64,000 nucleotides of DNA from Actomonas sp051209155 (GTDB taxonomy: Bacteria > Verrucomicrobiota > Verrucomicrobiia > Opitutales > Opitutaceae). Shown here in pieces: positions 25,600 through 34,255 of the stretch. Each line of letters starts with the position of its first letter. The first letter of the stretch is position 1. The stretch lies in NCBI GenBank assembly GCA_051209155.1, contig JBPJGB010000003.1; one strand, given 5' to 3'. Made by a program: the position numbers and the translations under genes. The notes beneath the pieces are model-generated. The model made no database searches. It saw nothing but the letters and a program-made list of their open reading frames with translations, and was not told the DNA's origin.

Positions 25600-27462
25600 A
25601 TGAAACCGCCCGCCTTCCTCAGACTGCTCGTCCCGCTATTCGCCGTGCTCGCCAGCACCATCTCCGTCACCGCCGCCGGCCTGCCGACCAACCTGGATGA
25701 GGCCGAGACCTTTGCCCGAAAGTTCATCGCCGAGCAACTCTACCACGAGCACTCCCTCGTCACCCGCGATAGCTTCTCCAAGATGCGCCACGAGCGCAAC
25801 GAGACCGGCACCGCCGCCACCTTCTTCCTGCCCCGCTACGTGCGCACCGGCCCCGAATTCACCATCACCGTTGTCATGCAGCCGGTGAACGCGCCCCTCA
25901 GTCTCGGCCATCAACGCGCCCACCAACTCGTGCAACGCCACCGTTTTACCGACTACGCCAATCACACGCCCTACGCCACCCAGAGCGAGGAGGTCCAGCG
26001 CGCACTACCCTGCCTGGGCGCCGAGGCCGCTTGTATCCACACTCGCATGACAAAGCGTCGTGCTGACGCCTTCGCCACTGGCGCGATCGAGATTGCCTGG
26101 ATTCCGGGATCACAGGACCAGTTCGGTCTGCTCGTCGTGGTCGGCAACCTTAACCCAAATGTGCGCGCTGATGCCAACATCGGGTCCGACGCCTTCCATA
26201 TGTCTATCGATGCCTTTTGTGGTCGGGTGCTGGCCGCCCTGCTCGATGCCGGCGAAAAACAGGGGCTGATTTCCGGCAAGCCCTTACAGGCCAGCCGTGA
26301 GCTTTTCGCCGCACTCAGCGCCTACCCGCACATCCCCCCCACCGCCGCGGAGCTACTCGGCCCCGCCGTCCCGCCGCGTCCCTTCACCGTCTCCGCCGCC
26401 ACGCCTGCGGCCGAAACGGTCGCCCTTCCGCCGCCAGCGCCGCGTCCGCCCCCCGTCGTGGCCAACACGCCGCCCCCGGCACCCACCCGGATAAACCTGA
26501 CCTCCGAGCAAGTGCTCGAACACGCGATCCGCCTGCAACTCATCGGAGCGGTGCCCTCACCCACGCCGGCCGTTTCCATGGTGCTGCCCGCCGCCGACCC
26601 GCCACTCGAGAGCGGCCCCGTCACCGCCTTCGCTGGCTTGGATGCGCCCGCCGCCGCGGCCGCACCGGATGTCGACCACCTGCTCGGTTTGCTTTTCGCG
26701 CCGGATGTCCGGCTGCTGGTGACCAAGACCCTCGCCGGGGTGCACAGCGTCTCGATGTTTGTGCAGGCCAAGGACGAATGGGCGGCGGTCGTGGTGGAAA
26801 CCACCGAGGGTTTTCACCTGCCGCTCATCACCCCCAAGCGCGAATTCCCCGCGCCGTTTGCAGCCTTCCTCAAACTCGATCGCCCGCGCCCGGCCCCACC
26901 CGAGGTGCCCTACGATTTCGCTCCGCTGCGGCTCTTCGTGCTCCGGGCCTTGTTCGAACTGGACACCCTGGTCCGGCAGGTTGCGGGTCCCGAGGCCGGA
27001 AGCCTGGCTGCCTTCTCCACCACCGAACTGACCGCCCGCCTGGACGCCCCCGAGACTCAACAGCGCTTGGAGCACTTGCCCGCCGCAGCCCAGTGGGAGG
27101 TGCAGACGGGACTCGGCAACGCCGTTCTGCTTGGCCTCGAACTCACCGCCTTGCGCCAACACGCGTTGGTGCGGCGCGAGGTGCGGGCGCAAACGCCCAC
27201 CTACCGCCTCACACCGGCGGGGCGCCAGCTGGCCCAGCTCCTTTTCGCGCCAGCGGCACGCCTGCAGGTCACCCGCACCCGCGGCACGCTTGCGGCTCCT
27301 CGCCCGACGCTCCATCCGGTGAACGCCGCGCACTTCTTCGACGATCGCACCCTATTGCTGAGCCACCGACCCGATGGTCAAACCCGCGCCCGCCTCACCG
27401 CATGGCGGGGCGGCGCGTCGGTCTGGGATCTGTTTTTCCTGCTCACCGAACCCGAAACCTGA
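25600..27462 (+). CDS. Exported protein with proline-rich linker and internal duplication (unknown function)
   Basis: This gene encodes 620 residues. A signal peptide (FLRLLVPLFAVLASTISVTAAG) is followed by an N-terminal domain to about residue 260, with cysteines near 150-157 and at 210. A proline/alanine-rich linker spans about 260-310. In the C-terminal half, HLLGLLFAPDVRLLVTKT near 360 is matched by QLAQLLFAPAARLQVTRT near 543, so the domain is duplicated; each copy continues into a beta-rich segment. The start ATG at 25600 lies one base after the stop of the preceding gene, indicating coupled expression. All three proteins of the operon are predicted to be exported, and may act together at the envelope. 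No catalytic motif or known family was recognised. Confidence 0.6.
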   Translation: MKPPAFLRLLVPLFAVLASTISVTAAGLPTNLDEAETFARKFIAEQLYHEHSLVTRDSFSKMRHERNETGTAATFFLPRYVRTGPEFTITVVMQPVNAPLSLGHQRAHQLVQRHRFTDYANHTPYATQSEEVQRALPCLGAEAACIHTRMTKRRADAFATGAIEIAWIPGSQDQFGLLVVVGNLNPNVRADANIGSDAFHMSIDAFCGRVLAALLDAGEKQGLISGKPLQASRELFAALSAYPHIPPTAAELLGPAVPPRPFTVSAATPAAETVALPPPAPRPPPVVANTPPPAPTRINLTSEQVLEHAIRLQLIGAVPSPTPAVSMVLPAADPPLESGPVTAFAGLDAPAAAAAPDVDHLLGLLFAPDVRLLVTKTLAGVHSVSMFVQAKDEWAAVVVETTEGFHLPLITPKREFPAPFAAFLKLDRPRPAPPEVPYDFAPLRLFVLRALFELDTLVRQVAGPEAGSLAAFSTTELTARLDAPETQQRLEHLPAAAQWEVQTGLGNAVLLGLELTALRQHALVRREVRAQTPTYRLTPAGRQLAQLLFAPAARLQVTRTRGTLAAPRPTLHPVNAAHFFDDRTLLLSHRPDGQTRARLTAWRGGASVWDLFFLLTEPET

Positions 27463-27685
27463 GTCACACCGCCAAGGCCGTGACGCACACCGAAACATTC
27501 CACGCGTCCGCGTATCTAAGTTTCGCTCGGCACCGCCGGCATGCAGGCATGCTGCTCTCTTTCAAATCCCACGCCCCGGCCGCCACCAGAACCATCTCGC
27601 GAACCCGGTGTGCGCCACAGCGTGCGCAACGATACCCCGGTCGACTTGCGGCTCATCGTCACCTGCACTCCAGACGCCGACTTGG

Positions 27686-28426
27686 CTAATCTTCGACTGA
27701 CGCTGCCGGAGGCGCGGCCACCGTATCCCGCACCACCCGCGTGCGCACGTCGGCACCCGCCCGGTAAGGAGGCAACAAGACGACCAGCAGCCGCTCGTCG
27801 GCGCCGACACTGAGCGTCTGATCAAAGACCGGCACCGGCCTACCCTGTCGCGCCATGGCGACGCCGAGTTTCAGTCTCCCACCGAACGCGCGCGGCGGCA
27901 GCACTTGCGGCGCGGCCCGCAGCGTGACCGTCTCACCGTTCAATGACACCGCCACCGGCTCGCCCGCGAGATGGATGACCCGCGCCTGCCGGGACGGAAA
28001 TGCCTCCGGTTCGTCGTCCAACGCGATCACGTCCCACGTTCCAAACTCGACACCCGGATGCAGCACGAACAACGAACGGCCGCGCGACGCCGGAGTATTG
28101 ACCACCGCGAGCACCTTCGTCACCGCGAGCGAATCGCCGCTGCCGGAGGTGGTCACGAACCGCAATGGACCGGGTCCACTGAACCGATGGAGATCACTGC
28201 GCCCTTGCGAGTTCACCCGCAGCGGCACGATGTCAAAATCCGCCGCGACGGGCCGCGGTTTCCCCTGCGCCGCCGGCTTGAGTTGAACGTAGGCGAAGTC
28301 GCTAAGTCGCTCGGTCGCCATGATCGAAAACTCGAAATCGAGCGTCGCACGGGCGGGCGTTTGAGCCTGCCCCCAGCTAAAGCACAACCCAGCCCACAGG
28401 ACCGTCATCCATCGTCGCGTCATCAT
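27686..28426 (-). CDS. Exported protein at the end of the pilin-like operon (unknown function)
   Basis: This gene encodes 246 residues. The signal peptide (RRWMTVLWAGLCFSWGQAQ) is followed by a beta-rich domain with a carbohydrate-binding or jelly-roll look (FAYVQLKPA, VIHLAGEPVAVSLNGETVTL). The ATG at 28426 overlaps the stop codon of the upstream gene (ATGA), so it is translationally coupled to the large pilin-associated protein. The position implies an accessory role in the same surface structure. I recognise no family. The gap 27463-27685 beyond its end holds no convincing gene, though a short plus-strand stretch near 27609-27710 reads like a decayed coding fragment. Confidence 0.65.
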   Translation of the reverse strand: MMTRRWMTVLWAGLCFSWGQAQTPARATLDFEFSIMATERLSDFAYVQLKPAAQGKPRPVAADFDIVPLRVNSQGRSDLHRFSGPGPLRFVTTSGSGDSLAVTKVLAVVNTPASRGRSLFVLHPGVEFGTWDVIALDDEPEAFPSRQARVIHLAGEPVAVSLNGETVTLRAAPQVLPPRAFGGRLKLGVAMARQGRPVPVFDQTLSVGADERLLVVLLPPYRAGADVRTRVVRDTVAAPPAASVED

Positions 28427-31275
28427 AATTCGTCCTCCGTGAGCCAGCGCAACCGCACCACCCGAAAGCGCCGGCCCCACTGCGCGTCGGCCTTCATCTG
28501 CACACCGGTCGCGTCGGCAAACTCCGACGCAACGACCGGATCCGGATAGCGTTGCACCACCGCCTCCAACCACGCCCGCGCCACGGCCTGAGAGGAGTCC
28601 AGCGGATCGCCAACCTCGCCATAGGCCCGCACCACGAAGGTGTCGGAACGGGTCGTGAGCAGCGGTGCCAACGCGGTCATCAGGTCACCGGAGGTCAGGT
28701 AGGCCGGGGCCGCCACATCGATTTTGAGCGGATCCGCCGGAAAGGTGTGATCCCATTGGATCCGATCAGCGACCGGCGCGGCGCTGTCGTATTCCTGAAT
28801 TGAATACTCCAATGGATTCAGACCGCCGAACAACCCACTGTCGGGCGCCAGGAATTCCTCCACGCTGAGGAACGGTCCCCGGTCCGCACCACGCCGGGAC
28901 ACATTCACCGCGATTCGTTCCGCCAAGCCGGCCACCTGCGCCTCCGTGAGTTCGCGCACGCCGCGGCGGTAGGTGCGCAGCCCCGCTTGAAAGTTGGCCG
29001 GATTGGGTGTGCTCTCCCACATCTCGCCGGCCGACTGAGCGAAGCGCGCCACCGGATTCGAAATCGTGGCCGCGGCCACACCGTTGACCTCGCCGGTAGC
29101 CGCATCGTGCGTCGCGTAATCGAACGTGTAAGGCTGTCCGCCGGTGCCAAGACCCCGCAACACCGCCCGCCACGCGGCGACCGACGTGCTGTTGAGGTTA
29201 AAGGCATCCCGCACCCATACCTGCGTGGCGCTTTCGGCGACGACGCCGTCCCAAGCCGGAATGCGACCCACATGCGGTGAGCGCGGGAGCTCATCGAATT
29301 CAGTCGCGTCGAGCCGCGTGGAAAAGAAGTAGCGATCGAACCACGCGTTGCGCGAACTCCAGGAATTGCCGACATCGTAAACAGGCGCATTGGCGAACGG
29401 CAGGTGCTGCAGACTACCCACCGAAGTCCACGGATCGCGCGGCAACTCAAAGAGCGCCACGTCACTGTTGTAGCCGGGTTGGTAATAGCTGAGCGAAGAC
29501 CGGTCAACCGGATCTCGGTTAAACAGCTGCCGCGCTTCGACCGCCGAGTTCGGCGGGTCAAACGCGAGGTTATAGGATGCCGATTCGAGGTCGGTGGTTG
29601 GCACCCAATCACGCGCGTCGAAGTTCATTCGACGAGGGTCCGAGACCAAGGTCTCACGCAGCCACGCCGATGCGCCGTCGGCATCCTGCGCGTCGCTGCG
29701 GTCGACGAAACGCACCTCTAGTCCGAAGTCGGGCAAGGTGGAATTCGCATCCTGCCACGCGGTCTCAACGGGATAAAACTCCGGCATTGCATGCCGCGCC
29801 AGCAGCTCGCCATTGGCGCGCCGCAGTTCAACCACCAGCGCCCAATCCTCAGCTCCGCTGAAACGCAGTTCGCTGGAGTTGATCAACGGATCGGGTCCAT
29901 CGAGCCCGCCCCCCGGGCGCTCCCGCCAGTAACTCGTCCGCGTGCCGGCATCAAACTCGAGCACCCGATTCGCCGCCTCCCCCATGGTGTTCCCCGACGG
30001 CAACCGCCACGTGAAGACCCGACCTGGTTCCCAGCGGCTTGCACCAAAGGGCAGCTCAAACTCGATCGCGGGGCTCCCTTCGGAATTCGTATGCAGCGCA
30101 TACAAACCCGCCAAGCTCACGGTCGCGACACCGTGATCAGCACTGCTCCCGCTCGTCCGCGATTCGACCTCGATGTCGCCGGGCAGGCCCGCAATGACCA
30201 GATGCAAGTCCTCTCCCGCCAGCGCCGAGGAATAGGGATTCACCAGCTCCGCATAAAATCGCAACCGCACCTCCAAGGTGCGCGAGGTGGCACTGATGGT
30301 GTGCACACTGAATTGCAGCCCAAGCTGGGTGAGCAAGGGAGCGATGCCATCACCGAGTTGGTTCGATTCGGTGGGAGCCGAAATCGGGTAAACCGGTCCA
30401 AGTTGCGCGCTGCGAGCTGGCGTCGACAACGTTTGATACGCCGCCAGCCCCGGAATGAGCGAGGCACCGTCGAGCGACAGGTCCTGCTTCAAACGACCAC
30501 GCATCGGATCGACCAAGAGTCCGCGGCTCCAAGCCGTGTAGTCATGCCAACGCGTGCGGACCACCGCCGGCGCGATGGCTGCGTCCACGGCCGGCCACTG
30601 GTTCCGATCCAATACATTCTCGAGCCGGGCCTGCACCGTCCCATCCGTCTGCTCAAAACCCACCACCTCCTCAAAGCCCACGCCGTAAGCGCCGCCCAGC
30701 AAAGGCGCGCGTTGATCGGTGAAGACCATTGGCGTGTATCCGGGTTGGCGCGCGGCCGCGATGGTCGCCTTCACTCCTTCGTCGGAGACATAGTAAGCAA
30801 AACCTCCGCCCGGCATCGTCGCGGTCTCGTCCGCGGGCAGCGGCACCCACGGAACCCGCACCGCGTCAGCCCCGGCGCCGTCACCTTCTTGGCCGCGCAC
30901 CAAGAGGACGCTGCGGGTATTTTCCGACGGCGCCACGGCCGGGTCTGGCTGTTCCCCACTGACCAACCACCCCAATGGTTCGGCGGACGGACTCTGTGTC
31001 GACCACACGCCCGCCCAATGCGGCTGCACCATCCCATCCCTGGCCAATTGCGCGTGGCCCGTGGCGCGGTAATCCGAACCAGCGAGGGCCTGCAACTGCG
31101 TCAGCGCGACCGACAACGCAAAGCGCGCATTCTGTCGCGCCGCGGCCTGCTGCGTGGCCATTCCGCCACGCTGCGTTTCGACGCGCGTGATCACCGCGAG
31201 ACTGACCACCAACAAGGTGACCAAGGTCAGCAGCGTGATCACCAACAACAAAGCCAAACCGCGCTCCGACTTCAC
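28423..31275 (-). CDS. Large prepilin-like protein resembling Verru_Chthon cassette protein A
   Basis: This gene encodes 950 residues. The N-terminus (ERGLALLLVITLLTLVTLLVVSLAVI) is a type IV pilin/PilX-GspK-like hydrophobic helix preceded by a short charged leader. The remaining 900 residues are exported and mostly beta-rich. Size, N-terminus and neighbours match the family called 'Verru_Chthon cassette protein A' (TIGR02600), found with small prepilin-like proteins B, C and D in Verrucomicrobiota. Start GTG at 31275 overlaps the preceding stop (GTGA). It probably caps or bridges a pseudopilus or is a minor subunit of a surface structure. No pilus motor, secretin or peptidase gene is in the window, so those must lie elsewhere. 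Confidence 0.75.
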   Translation of the reverse strand: MKSERGLALLLVITLLTLVTLLVVSLAVITRVETQRGGMATQQAAARQNARFALSVALTQLQALAGSDYRATGHAQLARDGMVQPHWAGVWSTQSPSAEPLGWLVSGEQPDPAVAPSENTRSVLLVRGQEGDGAGADAVRVPWVPLPADETATMPGGGFAYYVSDEGVKATIAAARQPGYTPMVFTDQRAPLLGGAYGVGFEEVVGFEQTDGTVQARLENVLDRNQWPAVDAAIAPAVVRTRWHDYTAWSRGLLVDPMRGRLKQDLSLDGASLIPGLAAYQTLSTPARSAQLGPVYPISAPTESNQLGDGIAPLLTQLGLQFSVHTISATSRTLEVRLRFYAELVNPYSSALAGEDLHLVIAGLPGDIEVESRTSGSSADHGVATVSLAGLYALHTNSEGSPAIEFELPFGASRWEPGRVFTWRLPSGNTMGEAANRVLEFDAGTRTSYWRERPGGGLDGPDPLINSSELRFSGAEDWALVVELRRANGELLARHAMPEFYPVETAWQDANSTLPDFGLEVRFVDRSDAQDADGASAWLRETLVSDPRRMNFDARDWVPTTDLESASYNLAFDPPNSAVEARQLFNRDPVDRSSLSYYQPGYNSDVALFELPRDPWTSVGSLQHLPFANAPVYDVGNSWSSRNAWFDRYFFSTRLDATEFDELPRSPHVGRIPAWDGVVAESATQVWVRDAFNLNSTSVAAWRAVLRGLGTGGQPYTFDYATHDAATGEVNGVAAATISNPVARFAQSAGEMWESTPNPANFQAGLRTYRRGVRELTEAQVAGLAERIAVNVSRRGADRGPFLSVEEFLAPDSGLFGGLNPLEYSIQEYDSAAPVADRIQWDHTFPADPLKIDVAAPAYLTSGDLMTALAPLLTTRSDTFVVRAYGEVGDPLDSSQAVARAWLEAVVQRYPDPVVASEFADATGVQMKADAQWGRRFRVVRLRWLTEDEL

Positions 31276-31970
31276 CCGCCACCTCCCGGCGTCAACTCCA
31301 CCCAGCGCGTCATGGTGCGCGTGGTTTCCGCCTGGATCTGCTGAACCGATTCCGACGAACGCCCGGTCGCCACGGCTTCGAGTCGAGCGCGCCCCCCGTC
31401 ATCGACCATGACCAGTTCGAGCTGCGCCGAACGCGGTCTTTCGCCATCCGCTTCATTCGACAATTCGGTCCCTGCGGCATCGAACCAACGCACCTTAAGA
31501 CTCAGAACGCCTTGCCCCAACAACCACTCGGCTTCGGTCGCCGCGGCGCCACCGGTCAGGCTGTATCCATTTTCCAGCGACTCCACCGCCGTGCTTTCCC
31601 AGCGATACAGCCGGAACGTCGACTCGTTCCACGTGTAGATCAGCAAGCGAACGGAGGCTGGGTCCGTGCCTCCGGGCGCGGAGCTGGCCACATGGCTGAT
31701 CACGCGCAGCTCCGCGGTTCCCGCGTCCGCGGACTCCCGCCACGCCTCCTGACCGGCCACCTTGGTCCAGCCCTCCAAATCCGCCACCAATCGATCCAGC
31801 ACCAGACCGCCGGCGCTTTCGGTCTGCAAGGTGGTCGCGCCACGCTGCCAAATTCCGAGGGTGTTGGTAACCACGCTCAAAAGCAGTGCGGCCAAGACGG
31901 CCGTGAGCCCGACGGCCAGCACGAGCTCGACCAAGGTGAAGGCACCACGATTGCGCGCAGCTGGTTTCAT
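31272..31970 (-). CDS. Prepilin-like protein, cassette protein C type
   Basis: This gene encodes 232 residues. A prepilin signature, RGAFTLVELVLAVGLTAVL, sits after a short charged leader; cleavage would follow the glycine, and Glu5 of the mature protein is present. The helix continues into LLLSVVTNTLGIWQRGATTL, typical of minor pseudopilins of the GspJ/cassette C group. Start ATG 31970 overlaps the upstream stop (ATGA), and its own stop overlaps the GTG of the large protein (GTGA). In the family, such proteins are assembled with other pilins at the inner membrane after peptidase cleavage. Assignment as C rather than B or D is by helix pattern and order. Confidence 0.75.
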   Translation of the reverse strand: MKPAARNRGAFTLVELVLAVGLTAVLAALLLSVVTNTLGIWQRGATTLQTESAGGLVLDRLVADLEGWTKVAGQEAWRESADAGTAELRVISHVASSAPGGTDPASVRLLIYTWNESTFRLYRWESTAVESLENGYSLTGGAAATEAEWLLGQGVLSLKVRWFDAAGTELSNEADGERPRSAQLELVMVDDGGRARLEAVATGRSSESVQQIQAETTRTMTRWVELTPGGGG

Positions 31971-32446
31971 CGGCGCACAAACAAGTTGAAGGTGATCGCC
32001 TCGCGCTCGGCCGCGGCGGCGCGAACGCCCGGCGACTGCCAAAGCGGCCACTCCACCCGCAACCGGTGCCGCGTGCCCAAGGGCTGGCCGCTCTCGTCCG
32101 CCCCGATTCCTTCACCAGTCTCCTCAATCAGGACCAGAAAATGCGCTTCCTCGATCGCCAGCGGCTCGTGCCAGCTGAAACGCCGGCCGTCACGATCCGC
32201 CTGATACGCCCCGTCCTCACCCGCCGCCACCGCGGTCGTGATGTCCGGCGCAGTCTGTGTGCGCAGCCACGCCAAGGTGGACTCGCCGACACGGGTCGCG
32301 GTGAGCACGTCCCGCACTTGGTTAGTTTGGGTGGTGGTGCTCGACAACAGGGCCAAGGCCCCCACCACTCCGGCGACAAAAACACCCACCGCCACGACCA
32401 CCTCGACCAGGGAGAAACCGTGATGCGCGTGGCGGGAGCTATTCAC
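31967..32446 (-). CDS. Prepilin-like protein, cassette protein B type
   Basis: This gene encodes 159 residues. The prepilin motif HHGFSLVEVVVAVGVFVAGV has the expected G|F cleavage site and Glu5. The rest is a small globular domain. The GTG start at 32446 overlaps the upstream stop (GTGA), so the coupled chain continues. The helix ends with ALALLSSTTTQTNQVRD, as in GspI/V-like minor pseudopilins and cassette protein B. A longer upstream frame overlaps the neighbour and is rejected because it would bury the leader. Confidence 0.75.
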   Translation of the reverse strand: MNSSRHAHHGFSLVEVVVAVGVFVAGVVGALALLSSTTTQTNQVRDVLTATRVGESTLAWLRTQTAPDITTAVAAGEDGAYQADRDGRRFSWHEPLAIEEAHFLVLIEETGEGIGADESGQPLGTRHRLRVEWPLWQSPGVRAAAAEREAITFNLFVRR

Positions 32447-33021
32447 GGTCCGACCTCCGCTTCGGTGACGTTGGTTTCCGCCACCACCGCACCGTAGCGA
32501 CTGACCACGATACCGTCCGGCACACTGGCGCCTTCCACCGCCCACCGCAACGCGCCGCCGCCGAGCTCCGCCATACTTCCGTCAGGCAAGAACCGCACGA
32601 CATACGCCGCGATGGCTTCCCCGCCTGGATCCCATCCCACCGCCAAGGGCCCCACCCACAGGGTGCCACCGTCGCCCGGCGACAACATGCGCACGTCACC
32701 GGGCATGACGATGCCGTCCGTCACGAGATGCCACTCCCCGCTTTCATTCAGTTCCGCCAATCCCAGCTCCCGCAGAAAACGGTCGGGATCGTTCTGGTCG
32801 GCGAAAAGCGCGAGCGCGGTGGGACGACCATTGAGCAATGCACGGGCGCGGGCAGAGTCCAACTGCGCCCGCACGATGCCTTGGGTGGCCTGCAGCGCGC
32901 TCGCCTCGTTGGCCCCGCGCAGTCCGAGCCCGATCGCCGCCGTCAGCACGGCGATCAGCGCAATCACCACCAGCAACTCGATCAGCGTGTATCCGGAGGT
33001 CGTGGCGCGCGCGGCGGACAT
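32443..33021 (-). CDS. Prepilin-like protein, cassette protein D / GspH type
   Basis: This gene encodes 192 residues. The prepilin motif TSGYTLIELLVVIALIAVL is followed by a helix (ASALQATQGIVRAQLDSARARALLNG) and a beta-rich domain. The pattern of a long hydrophobic helix followed by a helix with regularly spaced Arg/Ala and then ALFAD resembles GspH-like pseudopilins and cassette protein D. ATG at 33021. The gap to the next gene upstream (33042) is 20 bases. Its stop overlaps the GTG of the next gene. Confidence 0.72.
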   Translation of the reverse strand: MSAARATTSGYTLIELLVVIALIAVLTAAIGLGLRGANEASALQATQGIVRAQLDSARARALLNGRPTALALFADQNDPDRFLRELGLAELNESGEWHLVTDGIVMPGDVRMLSPGDGGTLWVGPLAVGWDPGGEAIAAYVVRFLPDGSMAELGGGALRWAVEGASVPDGIVVSRYGAVVAETNVTEAEVGP

Positions 33022-33041
33022 GGTGCGACCGGAGTCTTGGC

Positions 33042-33656
33042 CTAGCGCCAACTCAGGACGAGATCGTTTTCGTCGCGACCGCGGCCGGCAGAGTAGAACA
33101 CCACCCCGGCCCGCACACCGCTGGTCGGCACGGCCTCCGGCAGGTCGACCGGACTGGCGTCCGCGGTTTCCTCGAGGCCGGCAACCGCCACCCACGAGCC
33201 GCCGTCACCACTGTTGATGAGACCATCGCGATTGGTGTCGATGCGCACGGCAAGGTCGGTGTTCCCATAGGCGTCAACGAGGTGAAGGCCGTCACCGTCG
33301 AGTTCCTCGGCCGCCAGCGTGTAGAAGCGGATGCCCTTGCGATTGCCAAAATCCAGCCCGAGCGGTTGCCCTGTCAGCGTGCGGCCGGTGAGTTCGGCAG
33401 CGAAGCGTGCAGTGTCCACTTTCCCGTTGCTGGCGACATTCGGGTAAAAGCCGTATTCCTGCCGGTAAAGCTCCATGGCCGCCGCCCACTGATGAAACTG
33501 CGCTTTCGTCTTCGCGCGATTGGCTGAGTCCCGCGCGCCGCTCAGCGCCGGGATCGTAATGGCGGCCAGGATACCAACGATGGCGACCACCGTGAGCAGC
33601 TCGATGAGCGAGAAGCCACGGTGGAAACGAGGTTGGGCCTGCTCAGCGATGGGCAT
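33042..33656 (-). CDS. Pseudopilin-like protein with calcium-binding-type loop
   Basis: This gene encodes 204 residues. The prepilin motif is HRGFSLIELLTVVAIVGIL, followed by the helix ANRAKTKAQFHQWAAAMELYRQEYGFYPN characteristic of GspG/type II major pseudopilins. Near 160-170 it has DTNRDGLINSGDGGSW, similar to a calcium-binding loop. The ATG at 33656 overlaps the end of the upstream pilin gene by 14 bases. GspG-type proteins form the main body of a pseudopilus. Two genes of this kind are adjacent, which is unusual for a single T2SS. Confidence 0.78.
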   Translation of the reverse strand: MPIAEQAQPRFHRGFSLIELLTVVAIVGILAAITIPALSGARDSANRAKTKAQFHQWAAAMELYRQEYGFYPNVASNGKVDTARFAAELTGRTLTGQPLGLDFGNRKGIRFYTLAAEELDGDGLHLVDAYGNTDLAVRIDTNRDGLINSGDGGSWVAVAGLEETADASPVDLPEAVPTSGVRAGVVFYSAGRGRDENDLVLSWR

Positions 33657-34197
33657 AGATGTTGTCGAGGTTGGCCGCGGCAGCCTCGTCGAGCGCTCCG
33701 TTGCCGGATGGCGGCGCGTCGGCACCGTCCGGCCCAATTGAGTAGAGGCGATACCCGGAACGAGCACCGTTTTGAAAAGCACGATAGGCATAGGGTTGCC
33801 CCCACGGATCAAGCAGCACATTGCCTACCAGCTCGGGATCTTCGTTGCGCAGCGTCAGCGCGGACAGCGTCACAAAAGCGCGCCGGGAGTCCGCGGCACC
33901 ATCCGGACGAAGACGTCCTGCCAAGGCAGCCAGCAAGCTCGGGGCCTGTTCCCCCGGTGGATAGGCGCCGTAGACCCGGCGATACTCCTCAAGCCCGACG
34001 CTGATCACCGCCAGCTCGGAGCGGGCCTGCTCGCGCGCGGCCCGCTCTCGGGCTCCAGCCGACACGCTCAACGTGATCCCGGCCAGAATGCCGATGATCA
34101 CGATGACAACGAGCAGCTCAATGAGGGTAAAACCACCGCGGAAAGGTCGCCCACGGGCCGCACTGACAACTCGGAAGGAAGACCGCGGAGGTGACAC
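33643..34197 (-). CDS. GspG-like major pseudopilin
   Basis: This gene encodes 184 residues. A leader with RGGFTLIELLVVIVIIGILA gives a standard prepilin cleavage site and Glu5. The body has AISVGLEEYRRVYGAYPPGE and a GspG-like C-terminal domain with LLDPWGQPYAYRAFQNG. That YPPGE ... DPWGxxY pattern is the hallmark of GspG major pseudopilins. It is the first gene of the minus-strand operon. The GTG at 34197 is a guess; in-frame GTG codons closer to the motif are possible. The space between it and acs (34256) is 58 bases, with no clear promoter recognised. Confidence 0.8.
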   Translation of the reverse strand: MSPPRSSFRVVSAARGRPFRGGFTLIELLVVIVIIGILAGITLSVSAGARERAAREQARSELAVISVGLEEYRRVYGAYPPGEQAPSLLAALAGRLRPDGAADSRRAFVTLSALTLRNEDPELVGNVLLDPWGQPYAYRAFQNGARSGYRLYSIGPDGADAPPSGNGALDEAAAANLDNIYAHR

Positions 34198-34255
34198 GAG
34201 AGTCTCCGTTGCTGGTTCCGCGTCGTCCCGGTGGGCCGTGGGCAGTTTCTAATTC

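Noticed and set aside
22473..25727. Minus-strand frame 23274-25727 (817 codons)
   Set aside because: It lies opposite the exported 1040-residue protein and has a low-complexity Gly/Asp-rich translation. The plus-strand genes have signal peptides, tight spacing and coupled starts.
27463..27685. A short plus-strand coding-like stretch (VRHSVRNDTPVDLRLIVT)
   Set aside because: It lies in the gap before a minus-strand gene end, lacks a start or binding site and shows no family. At most a decayed fragment.
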